DNA of 64,000 nt from Morchella semilibera (GCA_009192285.1 WBVU01000003.1:899973-963972); one strand, 5' to 3'. Positions 1 through 11,403 are shown, counted from the stretch's first letter. Program-made: numbers and translations. The notes: generated by a model from the sequence alone, not told the origin.

Positions 1-1034
1 GTAAAATACCCCATGTGCCATTCGATTGCCATCTCATCTTCACACCCCAGTCCGAAGTTCCCCTACTCTCCCCCTCTCTCCCTATCCTAAAACGGCTAGA
101 CCGCCGACACTAACCACACAATACCCCGCCTCCGCCCCCCGACTCCGCACTAGGTCGAGGGGTGGTAAAATAAAATACATCTTTCCTTAAGGAGCAGCCA
201 GCACGCTGTGTTTGAGGCTTGGTTACGTACTGGCTGGCTATCGCATTCGTCACTTGTATACGTGCCTTCCATGATAGTCTGTGGGGGGGGAGCTGTTAGG
301 GAGTGAGTGTGTTCTAGTTGATGTGTTTAATGGGCTCTACTCTACTAAGGCGTTATTCAAGCGAGGAAGAATGTGCGGCGGTGCTGGACGTAGCGTTGGG
401 TACATGTAGGTACACACATGTAATAAGGGTGCATCATCATGTATTAACTAACATACATGTACTAACTCGTGCGAGCACTCAGCGCTCAGATAGCACTCTA
501 CTTGGCGGCAAGCTTTCCGGTAAATATTCCACCCCGTATAAGCGTTAGTAGGTAACCCACCACAAACCTGCAGATCCCAATATAATCCCCGATAATTTTT
601 TCATTTCTTTTTTTTTTTCATTAGCTGCAGATCCTCCGAATTATTTCTCTTTCACAGCACAATACCCTACTACAAGAACAGTCTAAGCCCGAATACGAGT
701 GAGACATGATGAATCACCCCCCCTTCACCCACCCTTCGAAACACACGGACCTGCGCTAAGGTACTTGGTTGGGGCGCCCAGTTGTCACCTACCCAATATC
801 CGAGACATCAAAACCTCATTTCCACCCCTATGCTAGACTACCGGTCCGATATGCTTATATGAGACATCTTCATTCCTTTTAAGTCAAAAGGGGGGTGGGA
901 GGAAGGACGTTGACAATATTTAGACATTACTCCTCCTCCTCCCTCCCACACACGTTCCCGCCGCCGCCCCCCCCGTTCCTTACACCGCATCCCTTCACTC
1001 ACTCAGGGTACGGTATATTCATAATTCATTAATA
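1..1034. other. intergenic, no gene seen
   Basis: No convincing reading frame. The stretch has C-rich and pyrimidine-rich runs (about 60-150 and 945-990) typical of fungal promoters, a T-rich tract near 605-620 and one TACATGTA palindrome at 401-408. The last few hundred bases probably hold the promoter of the membrane-protein gene that starts at 1035. Confidence 0.6.
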
Positions 1035-2056
1035 ATGGCACTACTCGCAACAACTACATCAGATAATTGGAATTGTGGAACCGACGGCTACTCGCCATGT
1101 CCGGTTTCAACCTCATCGTCGGAGAGGTAAGTCTCCTCTTTTACTTCGTCTGCTGATATATATCCTAACATACGTTAGCTCCTCCACCCCTTTATCCACA
1201 ACAATCGAGTCCTCGACCGCATGGGCATCGGCATCATCGTCCGCCTCCGCCTCCAAAGCGCCCCACCCGGAACCACGCCCCCATGACCAGTTCCGTCGGC
1301 TATATTCTAATTGGCGTCGCCAATCACCATCTTCGTGATCCTGGTGGGGGCCGGAATATTCTACTGGAGACGACGACGCCGTTCTGCCGCCGCCGCCGCC
1401 GCCGCCCCGCCACCGGACCCTGTTTTTCCCCCCATCGAAAAGAACGTATCAGATGCCGAGAAGGGGTACGCCGACGTACGGTTAGACACGGCTGTCTCAG
1501 AGCTAGACCCAGGGCCGGGAGGGATGGGGAAGGTGTTTATCGCTGAGCTGGACGGGTCGTCGATGGTTGGGGGGTGCATGGAATTGGACTCGAGCCCGGC
1601 TATGGCCGTAAGCCCAATCGCGGGCGTGAAGAGTAATTTGTTTATTTCGAGTGCTGTCACCAACGTGGGTGCAAGAAATAGTCGTTTCGCGCCAAGTATG
1701 TATTCGGGTAGCAGGCCCCAGCAGCTTCAGAGAGGGGGGGTAATGAGGTTCCAGGTACTAGCACGGGTATGGGTACGAGTGCAGGTGCAGGCGTAGGCAC
1801 GAGCGTAAGCAACAACAACAATAACAACACGTTTGTTGCGGAACTTGAGGCTCCTATGAGTGCCAGTGAAGCAGATAACAAGAGCATCGAGCTAGAAGAA
1901 ATGCCGCGCCACAGATCACAGAGGTTGAGATTCCTAGCTCAATCCTATTTACGGTCAAGAAGAGTTCGTCCGGGGAGAACTAGGAGATGGGCCGGAATCA
2001 ACTGGTGTGATCTGATCGGCTCGGTAATATTCGTTTCCTATGTAGGACTTCTTTAG
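1035..2056 (+). CDS. Ser/Thr-rich single-pass membrane protein, reading frame disturbed
   Basis: Not assigned to a named family; the build recalls fungal Mid2-like wall sensors (known type, inferred here). ATG at 1035 opens exon 1 (1035-1126), then an intron (1127-1178) with GTAAGT, CTAAC and TTAG. Exon 2 encodes a Ser/Thr/Ala-rich stretch. A transmembrane helix (ITIFVILVGAGIFYW, about 1323-1367) followed by five arginines and an Ala run lies in a different frame. The cytoplasmic tail runs in that frame to about 1730 and then continues sensibly in a third frame (GTSAGAGVGTS...ELEEMP) to the stop at 2056. The last shift coincides with a run of seven G at 1734-1740; the first lies near 1283-1320. 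Either two indels (errors or decay) or unrecognised splicing explains this. Protein about 290-300 aa. Confident in the gene, not in the model. Confidence 0.5.
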
Positions 2057-3769
2057 GTTGTATAAATTATTTAATGTTGTGGGGGTTGGGCTGCGGAGGT
2101 TTAGTTATAAATCCCAAGATTCCATGTTGCCCAACTCAGCAGGAATCTGAGGGAGTTAGACTAAGTTCTGTTTAAGAAAGTCGGTAAATTCAAACGTTTG
2201 AACCGATCCGCCAGTTCAGTTCCAGCTCCATCGCGCTGTCAAAACGCAAATTGGGACTATAATCCCAAGCCTCATATGACGTGCATGTACTTACAATATA
2301 CTTCTCATCCTGTATTTCCCCATGCATCTAAAAACAGCCATGGAAACTCAAATCCATGTCAAACAAGAATTCCTTGGCAACCCCCTTGTTCCCTGGGATA
2401 TCGACTCCACAAATATCCAGCACCCCCTGAGACCTCAGTTTGAGTGTGACGTCGGTGAAAATATTGTCGCCAAGATAACCATATATTCATATCCTCTGAC
2501 TGACATCCCAACGATAACCTAACCCGCCAAAGTCAGACCATTGCTTCTAAATAAATGTAATCAATATAATGACCGGTAGGTATTGATTAACAAAAAACGA
2601 GAGGGCATAGTACCCACGGGCCACCCGCAGAAGTAGAAGGTATGTATTGTAGCTATTTATCCTCGAAGAGGTTTGTTAATTTGGCAGCTATCAACATAAG
2701 CTATTTTTATCAACCAGCTTTCGCCAGTGAGTCCTTCTTCCCAGACCGCGGATGATAGAACTGGCCAATAAGAAGAATGCATGGACTTTCCATATGCGGT
2801 GAAGCGGGACTCATATAACTCTGTGTTGATGAGCTGTTCAGAAATATATAAGTAGATGTCTGCACGTCATTCATCGGACCAGCGGGGTACATAATTCGCG
2901 GCAGGGACCCAACTATAACATACATGCATCTAAGAGAGAGTCAATCCATCACGGCATGAACCACAATCGTGATTCGAGTTTCTAAGACTCGGTCTCGACG
3001 TTCAATGCCATAGGTTTCAGGGGGGGGTGGGGATGGTAACCTGGAAATAATACCCTTTAGTAAAGGCATAAAATTGACGAATTTATATCCCCGGAGAGAT
3101 GTATTGGTGCAGATGTGACAGTGGGATTGTACGTAGTCCAAAAAAAAAAAAAGGAGAACCTCATGAAAAGAAAAGGATGGGATATAGAGTTTCTACCTCA
3201 CGCAACCTGCTCTCCTTTTTATATTAACCTTTGTCCACATGATCCTGCACGCAACTCACCGATGTAGGCACATACATGTAAATACATACATGTATATACA
3301 TGTAATTAACTGCATGTGTTTATGTACGCTCTTGATGCCAGCAAACGTCTACATGTAGCCTTCTCTTTCTCCTCTTCCTCCTCACCAACGCAGCTACCCA
3401 CATCACATGCCCCATACATACATGTATATGTAATTACTGCCACGCAGCCCCGGTAACCCGGCACCTCGTGTCTTACTCCAAAAGACTCCCCCCAGATCCC
3501 CCGATCCAGAGCTATCCAACAAAGGGATGTCATCAACGCGCTGACGGGAGCTACCGAGATACACCCTAAATCACTCGTCTTGGCAGGCGGAACACAAGCC
3601 TCAAAAGGCCAAGCTAGGCGACCACCTGTCTCGGAAGATGGTCATCTGAGAGAGCCTCTTGACGGAATCTATTTCCAGTCACAAAGTCTGATCACAAGTA
3701 CTGCTTGTGCTTTATAAAGGACGACAGCCGCCAAGCGAGCGTGCTGATAACAATAAATGTTGGTTTAAA
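2057..3769. other. intergenic with two weak coding-like stretches
   Basis: No gene I can defend. A 66-codon frame on the plus strand (2322-2522) and, on the minus strand, one frame from 3141 to 2710 interrupted by a single stop near 2941 have protein-like composition but no recognisable domain. Five TACATGTA palindromes cluster at 3273-3426, the densest group in the window. Confidence 0.45.
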
Positions 3770-4341
3770 ATGGAGGTGCCAGTAGCAGCAGCGATGAACA
3801 GCGGCGGGTTTGCAGGACGGTTGCTGAGGAGGCGTAAGTCATATCGTGCATCACTCAAGGTCGACTCAACGCTTCGAAATGGCTAACAGGGTATATTTCG
3901 CTCGTAGATCATATTACCAACCTTGGGGAATCTACCCCACACTCCAACTCCACGACGGGGAAAATAGCACTTGCAGTACTTGCCCCGCTCCTCATTATGT
4001 CACTGGTTGTCGGGCTTCTGTGCCTACGGCAGGCGCGGCGACAACGAAAAAGGATGGCGGATATTCAGGCCAGACTGGATAGGGAAGAGACTGGACAATG
4101 GGGGGTAGATCGGTGCTACAGGGGCTGGGATACACCTCCAGAAACTGGGGATATGGAAAAGTGGGGAGAAAGACATATATCGCTACCCATGCGGGCCAAA
4201 CTGGATTTACGGTATCTGGGTAAAGGGTTGGAGAAGGAGGATGAAGAGATAAGATGCGTTATATTAGAGCGGGAGAGGGCTCGAATAGAGGAGATGAGAC
4301 GGCTGGAACTGGAGAAGAAGCTGGAAGCAGAACTTTCCTGA
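3770..4341 (+). CDS. small single-pass membrane protein with charged helical tail
   Basis: Two exons, 3770-3833 and 3908-4341, give 165 aa. The intron (3834-3907, 74 nt) has a GTAAGT donor, a GCTAAC branch site and a CGTAG acceptor, and removing it joins the frames exactly. Residues about 1-22 are short and basic at the end (LLRRR). A Ser/Thr/Asn-rich piece follows, then one clear transmembrane helix (IALAVLAPLLIMSLVVGLLCL, about residues 40-60), then a basic stop-transfer (RQARRQRKRM). The rest is highly charged and probably coiled coil near the C-terminus (EEIRCVILERERARIEEMRRLELEKKLEAE). No signal peptide is evident, so the helix probably acts as signal anchor. Family not recognised. Its plan (short Ser/Thr-rich outside, one helix, Arg-rich tail) resembles the gene at 1035-2056, with no clear sequence identity. 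Confidence 0.75.
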
Positions 4342-5840
4342 GAATTTATCTTCATAACTACTGTTTATATTGGTTTCCTTTTTGTATAGTCAGAGTTTCT
4401 TTTGGCGTAGTGGCTGTTTGGTCCTGTACAGATTTAGAGGGAAACGGTATGGACGGGCTCAAGTTGATACCGGATGATAGATAGGCGTCCTTGAGTGCAG
4501 TAATGAAAATAACGGCGATACGTATAGATAATACGCGACTGAAACAAATTTTGATTAGAAATTGAGTTGTACCAAGATCATACATTGCCTTTCTAGACTT
4601 TCCAGCCAGGTCTATGGGTATGTACTACATGTGCGTGGTCTATTCTTCGATTGACCGCAAACTTGGACATTAAAATCTCTAAAGTGACCGCAATCTGTTG
4701 GGAAGAAATTTAAATAATTAAGATTGTGATTCGCCAGTATTGAACAGTAAGGCGCGGTTCGAAGATATGTTGGCGTTTTTGAAAGTAGGTGTAGACTTTG
4801 TAATAAGAAATGGCCCTGCAGAACCCCGGATTTGATCCTATCATGTAGAGCGTAGGACTAGATAGGCGCATTAATTTGACCCAAAGCTGCGCGTGTCAAA
4901 CAGGTAGAATCCCGCACCTATCACCACTTCTACTATCCTCGATTCTTGTTCACCACTGCTAATATAGCTCCCTCTCTGGTGCGGCGGTTTTGTATTATAT
5001 TTCCTTCTACCCCACTCCTCTCTACACATACATGTATATTTGGATACCGATAATTCTTCCTTGTGTTGAGAGATATCTAGGGCATGGAAAAGATAAGTAG
5101 GATATCTATCTCGCGGCGATCTAGTGTCGGTTGTCTAATTGAAAACGGGGGGTCGATCTAGCTATGCATGAGTGAAGCGCCCTGTTAATGGCCCCTGCTG
5201 CTTCTTGGGGTCTCGGAGCTAGTATTTGATGGGCTTTTTTGAATATTGAGATAGGCGGTAGCCGTTTATTTGCGCGCGTATTGATCCACACGGCTGAGCT
5301 CCGCTCTCCTAACCGCCGCACCTACCCCTCCCCTTCGCGGCCCAGAACACCTAAGTTCAAAGAACCAGCCCCAGCGAGCAGCGCAGTAGATGTAGAGGGC
5401 TAATGTTCGCAGATAATCGAGTGATAAGGTATGATACTCCTCACGCCTTTCTAGGATCCAGCGCGGGGCGCATATATGTAGCTGGCGGCAGCTCTCTGTT
5501 TGTGCGGGATACGTTATGGTTTTGGATGTTTTCAGTTTAATGGAAAGGTAGGAGAGGTGGTAAGTGTGTCTGTTTGCTGATCATGGTGCCAAGACTCAAG
5601 CTCACGTGCGTGGCCCGGCACTCACGCCGTAGTGTATTTTCTGCTTATGTCCCCTGGTATCTCAAGCATTACAATTCGGGTCGTATCTCTTACCTCACCA
5701 AGCACCGTTTGTGACTTTGCCCCTACCTTAAGAAAAAGCGAGGAGTAATTGCTCAGGAAGGGGATTTTCTTGCCTCCAGTTGCCCTTTGGCGGTTCTTGC
5801 GTGTTTTAGACATGGAATGTCACTCGGATTGAAAGGTGGG
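4342..5840. other. intergenic
   Basis: Nothing convincing apart from the weak minus-strand frame listed at 5622-5813. One TACATGTA palindrome lies at 5029-5036. The copia element begins just downstream. Confidence 0.5.
5622..5813 (-). CDS. short basic ORF, uncertain
   Basis: ATG-initiated 63-codon frame (MSKTRKNRQRATGGKK at the start) with a basic N-terminus and mixed hydrophobic remainder. No domain recognised and no intron signals that would extend it. The copia insertion lies only about 28 bp upstream of its ATG, so if the gene is real its promoter has been displaced. It may equally be a chance frame. Confidence 0.2.
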   Translation of the reverse strand: MSKTRKNRQRATGGKKIPFLSNYSSLFLKVGAKSQTVLGEVRDTTRIVMLEIPGDISRKYTTA

Positions 5841-5845
5841 GGAGG
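5841..5845. repeat. target-site duplication, left (GGAGG)
   Basis: GGAGG directly before the left LTR is repeated directly after the right LTR at 11399-11403. A 5-bp duplication is what Ty1/copia integrases produce, and it fixes both element ends. Confidence 0.9.
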
Positions 5846-6046
5846 TGTTGAGATTATCATTGCGAGCCGGGGAAAATATATCCTCCTATGTAATAATTGT
5901 GGCAAGGTCTAGACCACTCTTATATTATGTCACTACTGCTGTTTGCCAAGGCTATTATTATTATAAAAGGGCTATTAAATTCCCTCCTGTATTACAAGTA
6001 GACAGGACAAGAATTATATTCGCTGCCAGAGTCAATATTTCAAACA
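5846..6046 (+). repeat. left LTR of copia element
   Basis: 201 bp, TGTTG...CA ends, identical by eye to the right LTR at 11198-11398. It contains a TATTATAAAAG-like box near its middle that could serve as the promoter. Confidence 0.95.
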
Positions 6047-6132
6047 GGTTATGAGCCCGGCTAGCTCTTATCTCTAAAAATATATTCAATCTATTTCTAT
6101 CCTCATTACCCTATCGAACGAAGCGTCCTCGA

Positions 6133-7167
6133 ATGAAGCGATTACATAACGATCGAACCGAACGAACTACAACTATGTCAACCAACAATACCACCCACTA
6201 TGAAGACTCTATTTATAGAGGGAAATATAGTTCAACCCTCAAGCTTACAGCAAGCAACTACCACCAATGGTGTCCTAAAATCAAAGTCATGCTTCAAGCT
6301 GAGGACTGTTTGGATATTACCATGGGAGTAGAGCCTGCTCCCTCGCTTAATCGAAGCGCAGCGATGTCCGACTACCGTCGACGTGCGGGAATCGCAGCGG
6401 CTATGATCAGTAGCTCTTGTAGCAATGAAGTTGGGCATTATATTAGTCAATTGACTAGTCCAAATGAAATGTGGGAGGAGCTAATGGCTAAAACAAATAA
6501 TGCAAACACACGAACCGGACACAACGCTCTTAAACGTCAATTCAATGCTCTCAAACCAGATGGAAACGATATTCATACCTGCTATATACCAAATCTTCTC
6601 AACATAAAAGAACAACTTGCAAATACCGATCGACCGATTTCCGACGACGATCTGATCGACAAGATCTTAACCAGTCTTCCTCCTCACTACAATAGTATCA
6701 TTGATATTATCAATCACAAATCACAAGATAAACTCACCATTGATTATGTCATTGATACACTGAAAAACTGGTCAATGGAATACAACAATCGTATTGCACA
6801 AGTTGGAGCATCTTCCAATTCCAGCACTACTATGACTGACATGAATGCGCTTATTGCGAACGGTAATACGAATGCCAACGAGCGGTACGGTCGACAAACC
6901 TATCGACGATACGGTCGAGGCGGACATCAACGATCGAGCAACGGTCGAAGACCTAACTATACCAACTATGTATGCTTTCATTGTACTGAGAAAGGACACA
7001 TCATTTCAGACTGTCCCTTGAAGAAAAAGGCAGAAGAAATGAAGGCCAAATTCAGAAAGTCTAGGGATACCCCATATCATCAGCGCAACGCACGAAACGA
7101 TCACGTACGAAGCGATAATGCGACAAACGATAACGAATTACAATCGTTCGATAACGTACGACAATGA
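6133..7167 (+). CDS. copia Gag-like region
   Basis: 344 codons. The N-terminal half matches the copia Gag pattern (LTASNYHQWCPKIKVMLQA, then a helical region with MWEELMAK and ILTSLPPHYNSII). A CCHC zinc knuckle (CFHCTEKGHIISDC) lies near residue 280, preceded by an Arg/Gly/Tyr-rich stretch. This region would form the particle shell and bind RNA. It abuts the polymerase region in the same reading register; passing such a junction by read-through is one strategy known in LTR elements. Confidence 0.93.
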   Translation: MKRLHNDRTERTTTMSTNNTTHYEDSIYRGKYSSTLKLTASNYHQWCPKIKVMLQAEDCLDITMGVEPAPSLNRSAAMSDYRRRAGIAAAMISSSCSNEVGHYISQLTSPNEMWEELMAKTNNANTRTGHNALKRQFNALKPDGNDIHTCYIPNLLNIKEQLANTDRPISDDDLIDKILTSLPPHYNSIIDIINHKSQDKLTIDYVIDTLKNWSMEYNNRIAQVGASSNSSTTMTDMNALIANGNTNANERYGRQTYRRYGRGGHQRSSNGRRPNYTNYVCFHCTEKGHIISDCPLKKKAEEMKAKFRKSRDTPYHQRNARNDHVRSDNATNDNELQSFDNVRQ

Positions 7168-10100
7168 TTGAACAGTGGAGAGGCATCTATTGCTTTAGGT
7201 GCTCAGGCATTAATGGTATCTTTTGGCAGAAACACAGAAACAATAAGTACAGAGTGGATTCTGGATTCTGGTGCCACACATCACTTTACAAGAGATATAG
7301 ATATATTTGTACCAGGTACATTAAAGAGGTTGGAAAAGAACTTTGATGTTGGGCTTGGAGATGGTTCTAAGATTCCAGCTGTAGGAGTTGGAAAGGTTGA
7401 CTTTATGATACCTGGCTTTACCTTCAGATTGGAGGTTCTATTTGTCCCTCAAATTCACACCTCTCTCTTATCAGTCAATAAGCTGTCTGAAGATTATATT
7501 ATAACCTTCCAGAAAGGTACCTGCACGATCGCGTCCCGATCGACAAACACGTCCCGATCGACGAACGATAATCGATTTTCTTTCCAACAGATTGCTGGAG
7601 TCTATAAATTAAAACACAATAGCTATAGAGCAAATATACATCATACTCCCATAACTGCTGCTTCTGCTGTTGTCGATGTCGATATGTTACGGTCGGAACG
7701 ATCGCTATCGCTACAATCTCAATCGTCCGAATCGTCTCGACTACCCGAACCGTCCGAGCCGTACGAAGTGTCAACTACATTACCAACACTATTGTCAGCT
7801 GCCGCTATACCTCCTATTAACAGTATCAAAACTCTTGAATTATGGCACAAAAGACTTGCTCATCTCAACCTCCATGATGTCAAGAATATCATTCCTATAC
7901 CCTCCATTGAAGAACCAAACAATCATCCTTGTACAGTTTGCATTAAAGCCAAACAACAAAGGAAATTCGTTCGCATTCCTGTTCGACGAGCGACACGTCC
8001 GTTCGAGTTAATTCATTCTGATCTATGTGGTCCTATCAGTCCTCTCTCATTCTCTGGAAAGAAATATTTTATCATCTATATTGATGATTATTCCAGAGCT
8101 GTGTTTGTCTATTTCCTACATACAAAAACATCCAATGAAATTGTTTCTACCTTTCAGGAATTTCTGTCCAGAGTTGAAGCATTATTTCCGAACGCAACGT
8201 TCGCTCGATTCCGTTGTGATAATGGAAGAGGAGAATATGACAACAGCCTTATGAGAGGGATTCTCAGAGTTTATGGGATTTCCTTTGAACCTTCACCACC
8301 ATATACTCAGCATAAAAATGGAGTCAGTGAAAGGATGATTAGGACACTGGTAACCAAGGCAAGATCAATGATGATTGATAGTAAGGTGGAAATGGAGTTT
8401 TGGGCTGAAGCAATTAATACTGCAACCTATCTTCACGAACGAACGCCAACGAGCTCGAACGATGGCGCGACTCCGTACGAACGCTTATGGGGAAAGAAGC
8501 CAGTCTATCATCATCTTAGAAGATTTGGTTGCTCAGCTCATAAGTTGATTCCCAAAGAACAAAGAGCAAATAAGTTCTCATCAAGATCCAGAGAATGCAT
8601 GATGCTGGGGTATGTGCATGATACAACCAAAATTTGGAAGCTTTGGGATCCAGTTAGGAAATGCACAATCCATGCCTCAGATGTTGTGTTTGATGAAAAT
8701 TCAGTTGTCGGAACGCGCGACAGCGAACGTGACGAGATCGAAGATACCCCTGCATTAAAGGAATGTTTCCCAGAAATGGATGGATATGAGTTTCCAGATG
8801 AGGACTCTCAAATAGACTATGAACTTGTTCCTATCAGTTCTAATAGCACTATTAATTCCGTCGTCGATACGAGGTCAGCCGTTAAGTCTGGTGCGCTGGA
8901 TGTGCTTCCATCAGTTACCCCTGCACTGGCTGAGGTGCAAGTTATTGGGGCTGAAAAAGGTGTTTCCGTATCTCATGATATGAAGAGTACTAGTTTCCAG
9001 CAAGTAGCTGATGCCATCCAGACAGTGGGCCCAACTGTGGATGAAGGCTCTAGTGAGCAACCTGAGTTGAGACGTTCGGGCGGTGACGACCGTGAATCAC
9101 GAACGCGTGCACTTCGACGTTCGCTTCGTCAACGAATCGCTTTACCGGTTCGTGCGAACGCAGCGACTGTAGATGAAGTAGGTGAACCAATTAGCTACTG
9201 GGAAGCCCTTTATCATAGTCAGTGCAATGAGTGGAAGGTTGCCATGAGAGAAGAATTCTCATCCCTTATTGATAATCAGACTTGGTCTTATGTACCAGTG
9301 GAAAATGTCCCTTTTGATAAGACAATTATTGACTGCAAATGGGTATATAAACTCAAGATTAATCCTAATGGAAGTAGGAGATACAAAGCTCGTCTTGTTA
9401 TTAAAGGCTTTCAACAAGTTGAAGGTTTGGACTTCGATGAAACGTTCGCTCCAGTCGCAAAGCTTGTGAGCTTTAGGTCTTTGATAGCGATCGCGGCCGA
9501 ACGTGGCTGGCGAATTGAACAAATGGATGTGGTAACTGCTTTTTTAAATCCCCCTGTTATGGAAGATATATATATGCACTTACCTCAAGGTTATGGTTGG
9601 CTTGCTTATACGAACGAGACGATCGATGCGAACAACGGTCCAAACGATAACGATCGAAGCGATAGAAAACCAAAACAGGTCTGTAAACTACAGAAAGCAC
9701 TGTATGGTTTGAAACAGGCACCCAGACTATGGTATCAGAATATAGATACCTATTTTATATCAATTGGTCTAATACAATCGAACTTCGATCCGAACGTTTA
9801 TCGATCCGACGCGTGCGACATGATCGTTCTTCTATATGTTGATGATATCCTCATTACAGGATCAGATAATACCAAGATTCTTGCTCTTAAACAGAAATTG
9901 AAGGAACGATATCGAATGACCGACCTCGGTAGCGCACGACAATATATCGGTATCGATATCGAACGTAATGAAGGGGTTATTGAAATAAGTCAAACCAGGT
10001 TTATCAACAATCTGCTGAAAAAATATGGAATGGAGGATTGCAAATCTGTTTCAACTCCTATGGAACAGGGCCTATCGCTCCGCCGCGAACGATCGATTGA

Positions 10101-10956
10101 GAGCGAATCGAACGATACGATCGAGTTCAAAAAGGATTATCAATCATTGATAGGATCTTTAATGTGGTTGATGATAGCTACAAGACCTGATTTGGCATAT
10201 ACTGTCTCCACTTTAAGCCAATTCAACTGCAATCCTACATCAGAAGCATGTTCAGCTGCCAAAAGAGTCTTGAGATATCTACAAAACACCAAGTACTTAG
10301 CTTTAATATATGGTACTAAAACGAACGATCGATCCGTTACCGCTCGCACCGTTATTTCTGACTCTACCTCGTTCGACCACGATACGTTCGATACTCCATC
10401 GACCTTATCTAACGATCGAGAAACGAACGATACTACTCTTAACGTTAACGATCGAGCGATATTAGCAACTGGATATTCAGATTCAGATTGGGCTGGTGAT
10501 AAAGAAGATAGAAAGTCTACATATGGTTATGTATTTACTTTCTGTGGTGCAGCCATTTCGTGGAAATCTCGGAAATCATCTGTAGTAGCATTATCTACGA
10601 CCGAAGCAGAATATGTTGGGTATTCTGAGGCTGCTAAGGAAGCTATATGGTTGTCACGACTTCTTCAAGAAATACAAGCAACAGGAGCATGGCTACAGAC
10701 TCCTCAATTGCTATATGGTGATAATCAAGGAGCTATAGCACTTGTTGAGAATCTGAAATTTCACGAACGAACGAAGCATATCGATATACGCTACCACTTT
10801 GTCAGACAAGCAAACCAAGAAGGGACTATAAAGCTACAGTATATACCAACAACTGAAATGATTGCCGATATTATGACCAAACCATTGCCTAAATACACTC
10901 ACTGGAAACATGTCTCTGGATTGGGCCTGTTCATGCAGAACGAACGCAACGAATAA
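7168..10956 (+). CDS. copia protease-integrase-reverse transcriptase-RNase H region
   Basis: About 1,262 codons. Visible in order: aspartic protease (WILDSGATHHF); integrase with an HH-CC zinc finger (LWHKRLAHLNLH...CTVCIKAK) and D,D-35-E core (IYIDDYSR, RCDNGRGEY, KNGVSERMIRT); reverse transcriptase (KARLVIKGFQQ, QMDVVTAFLN, LYVDDILI); RNase H (GYSDSDWAGDKEDRKST, ALSTTEAEYVG, KHIDIRYHFVR) and the usual IADIMTKPL end. Length and order are those of the family. Confidence 0.95.
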   Translation: MNSGEASIALGAQALMVSFGRNTETISTEWILDSGATHHFTRDIDIFVPGTLKRLEKNFDVGLGDGSKIPAVGVGKVDFMIPGFTFRLEVLFVPQIHTSLLSVNKLSEDYIITFQKGTCTIASRSTNTSRSTNDNRFSFQQIAGVYKLKHNSYRANIHHTPITAASAVVDVDMLRSERSLSLQSQSSESSRLPEPSEPYEVSTTLPTLLSAAAIPPINSIKTLELWHKRLAHLNLHDVKNIIPIPSIEEPNNHPCTVCIKAKQQRKFVRIPVRRATRPFELIHSDLCGPISPLSFSGKKYFIIYIDDYSRAVFVYFLHTKTSNEIVSTFQEFLSRVEALFPNATFARFRCDNGRGEYDNSLMRGILRVYGISFEPSPPYTQHKNGVSERMIRTLVTKARSMMIDSKVEMEFWAEAINTATYLHERTPTSSNDGATPYERLWGKKPVYHHLRRFGCSAHKLIPKEQRANKFSSRSRECMMLGYVHDTTKIWKLWDPVRKCTIHASDVVFDENSVVGTRDSERDEIEDTPALKECFPEMDGYEFPDEDSQIDYELVPISSNSTINSVVDTRSAVKSGALDVLPSVTPALAEVQVIGAEKGVSVSHDMKSTSFQQVADAIQTVGPTVDEGSSEQPELRRSGGDDRESRTRALRRSLRQRIALPVRANAATVDEVGEPISYWEALYHSQCNEWKVAMREEFSSLIDNQTWSYVPVENVPFDKTIIDCKWVYKLKINPNGSRRYKARLVIKGFQQVEGLDFDETFAPVAKLVSFRSLIAIAAERGWRIEQMDVVTAFLNPPVMEDIYMHLPQGYGWLAYTNETIDANNGPNDNDRSDRKPKQVCKLQKALYGLKQAPRLWYQNIDTYFISIGLIQSNFDPNVYRSDACDMIVLLYVDDILITGSDNTKILALKQKLKERYRMTDLGSARQYIGIDIERNEGVIEISQTRFINNLLKKYGMEDCKSVSTPMEQGLSLRRERSIESESNDTIEFKKDYQSLIGSLMWLMIATRPDLAYTVSTLSQFNCNPTSEACSAAKRVLRYLQNTKYLALIYGTKTNDRSVTARTVISDSTSFDHDTFDTPSTLSNDRETNDTTLNVNDRAILATGYSDSDWAGDKEDRKSTYGYVFTFCGAAISWKSRKSSVVALSTTEAEYVGYSEAAKEAIWLSRLLQEIQATGAWLQTPQLLYGDNQGAIALVENLKFHERTKHIDIRYHFVRQANQEGTIKLQYIPTTEMIADIMTKPLPKYTHWKHVSGLGLFMQNERNE

Positions 10957-11197
10957 AGCGACTGATACCTAATATGGTTAAACGAATCGAACGACTAAAG
11001 CGTACGAAGCGAACGAGAATATATTGAGCAAGTGGGAGTCTTTATTTTTCATGTATATGGAGTACTCTTTTTCCTTAATATTTTTCCCCTTGATCAAGGG
11101 TTTTTATAGGTTTTAAGGAGGCTGCCATGAGTTTTGTACCTTGAGTTTACTATGATTTTGTCTGTTAGGATATTTGTTTCCTGGGCTCGAGTGGGAG

Positions 11198-11398
11198 TGT
11201 TGAGATTATCATTGCGAGCCGGGGAAAATATATCCTCCTATGTAATAATTGTGGCAAGGTCTAGACCACTCTTATATTATGTCACTACTGCTGTTTGCCA
11301 AGGCTATTATTATTATAAAAGGGCTATTAAATTCCCTCCTGTATTACAAGTAGACAGGACAAGAATTATATTCGCTGCCAGAGTCAATATTTCAAACA
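11198..11398 (+). repeat. right LTR of copia element
   Basis: 201 bp, identical by eye to the left LTR. The purine-rich tract GAGTGGGAG (11189-11197) just before it is the probable plus-strand primer. Confidence 0.95.
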
Positions 11399-11403
11399 GG
11401 AGG
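11399..11403. repeat. target-site duplication, right (GGAGG)
   Basis: Second copy of the GGAGG found before the left LTR. Confidence 0.9.

Larger units (their letters stand above)
5846..11398 (+). mobile_element. Ty1/copia LTR retrotransposon, young, nearly or fully whole
   Basis: Element of 5,553 bp with 201-bp LTRs at 5846-6046 and 11198-11398 that read as identical by eye, starting TGTTG and ending CA, flanked by GGAGG duplications. Internal order is Gag-like region, protease, integrase, reverse transcriptase, RNase H; integrase before reverse transcriptase defines Pseudoviridae/copia. The primer-binding site begins right after the left LTR (GGTTATGAGCCC, 6047-6058) and matches the anticodon arm of initiator tRNA-Met, the half-tRNA priming known for copia. 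A purine-rich tract precedes the right LTR. Identical LTRs indicate very recent insertion. The coding part looks whole or has at most one interruption. CGAACG/CGATCG-rich islands are scattered through it. Confidence 0.97.
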
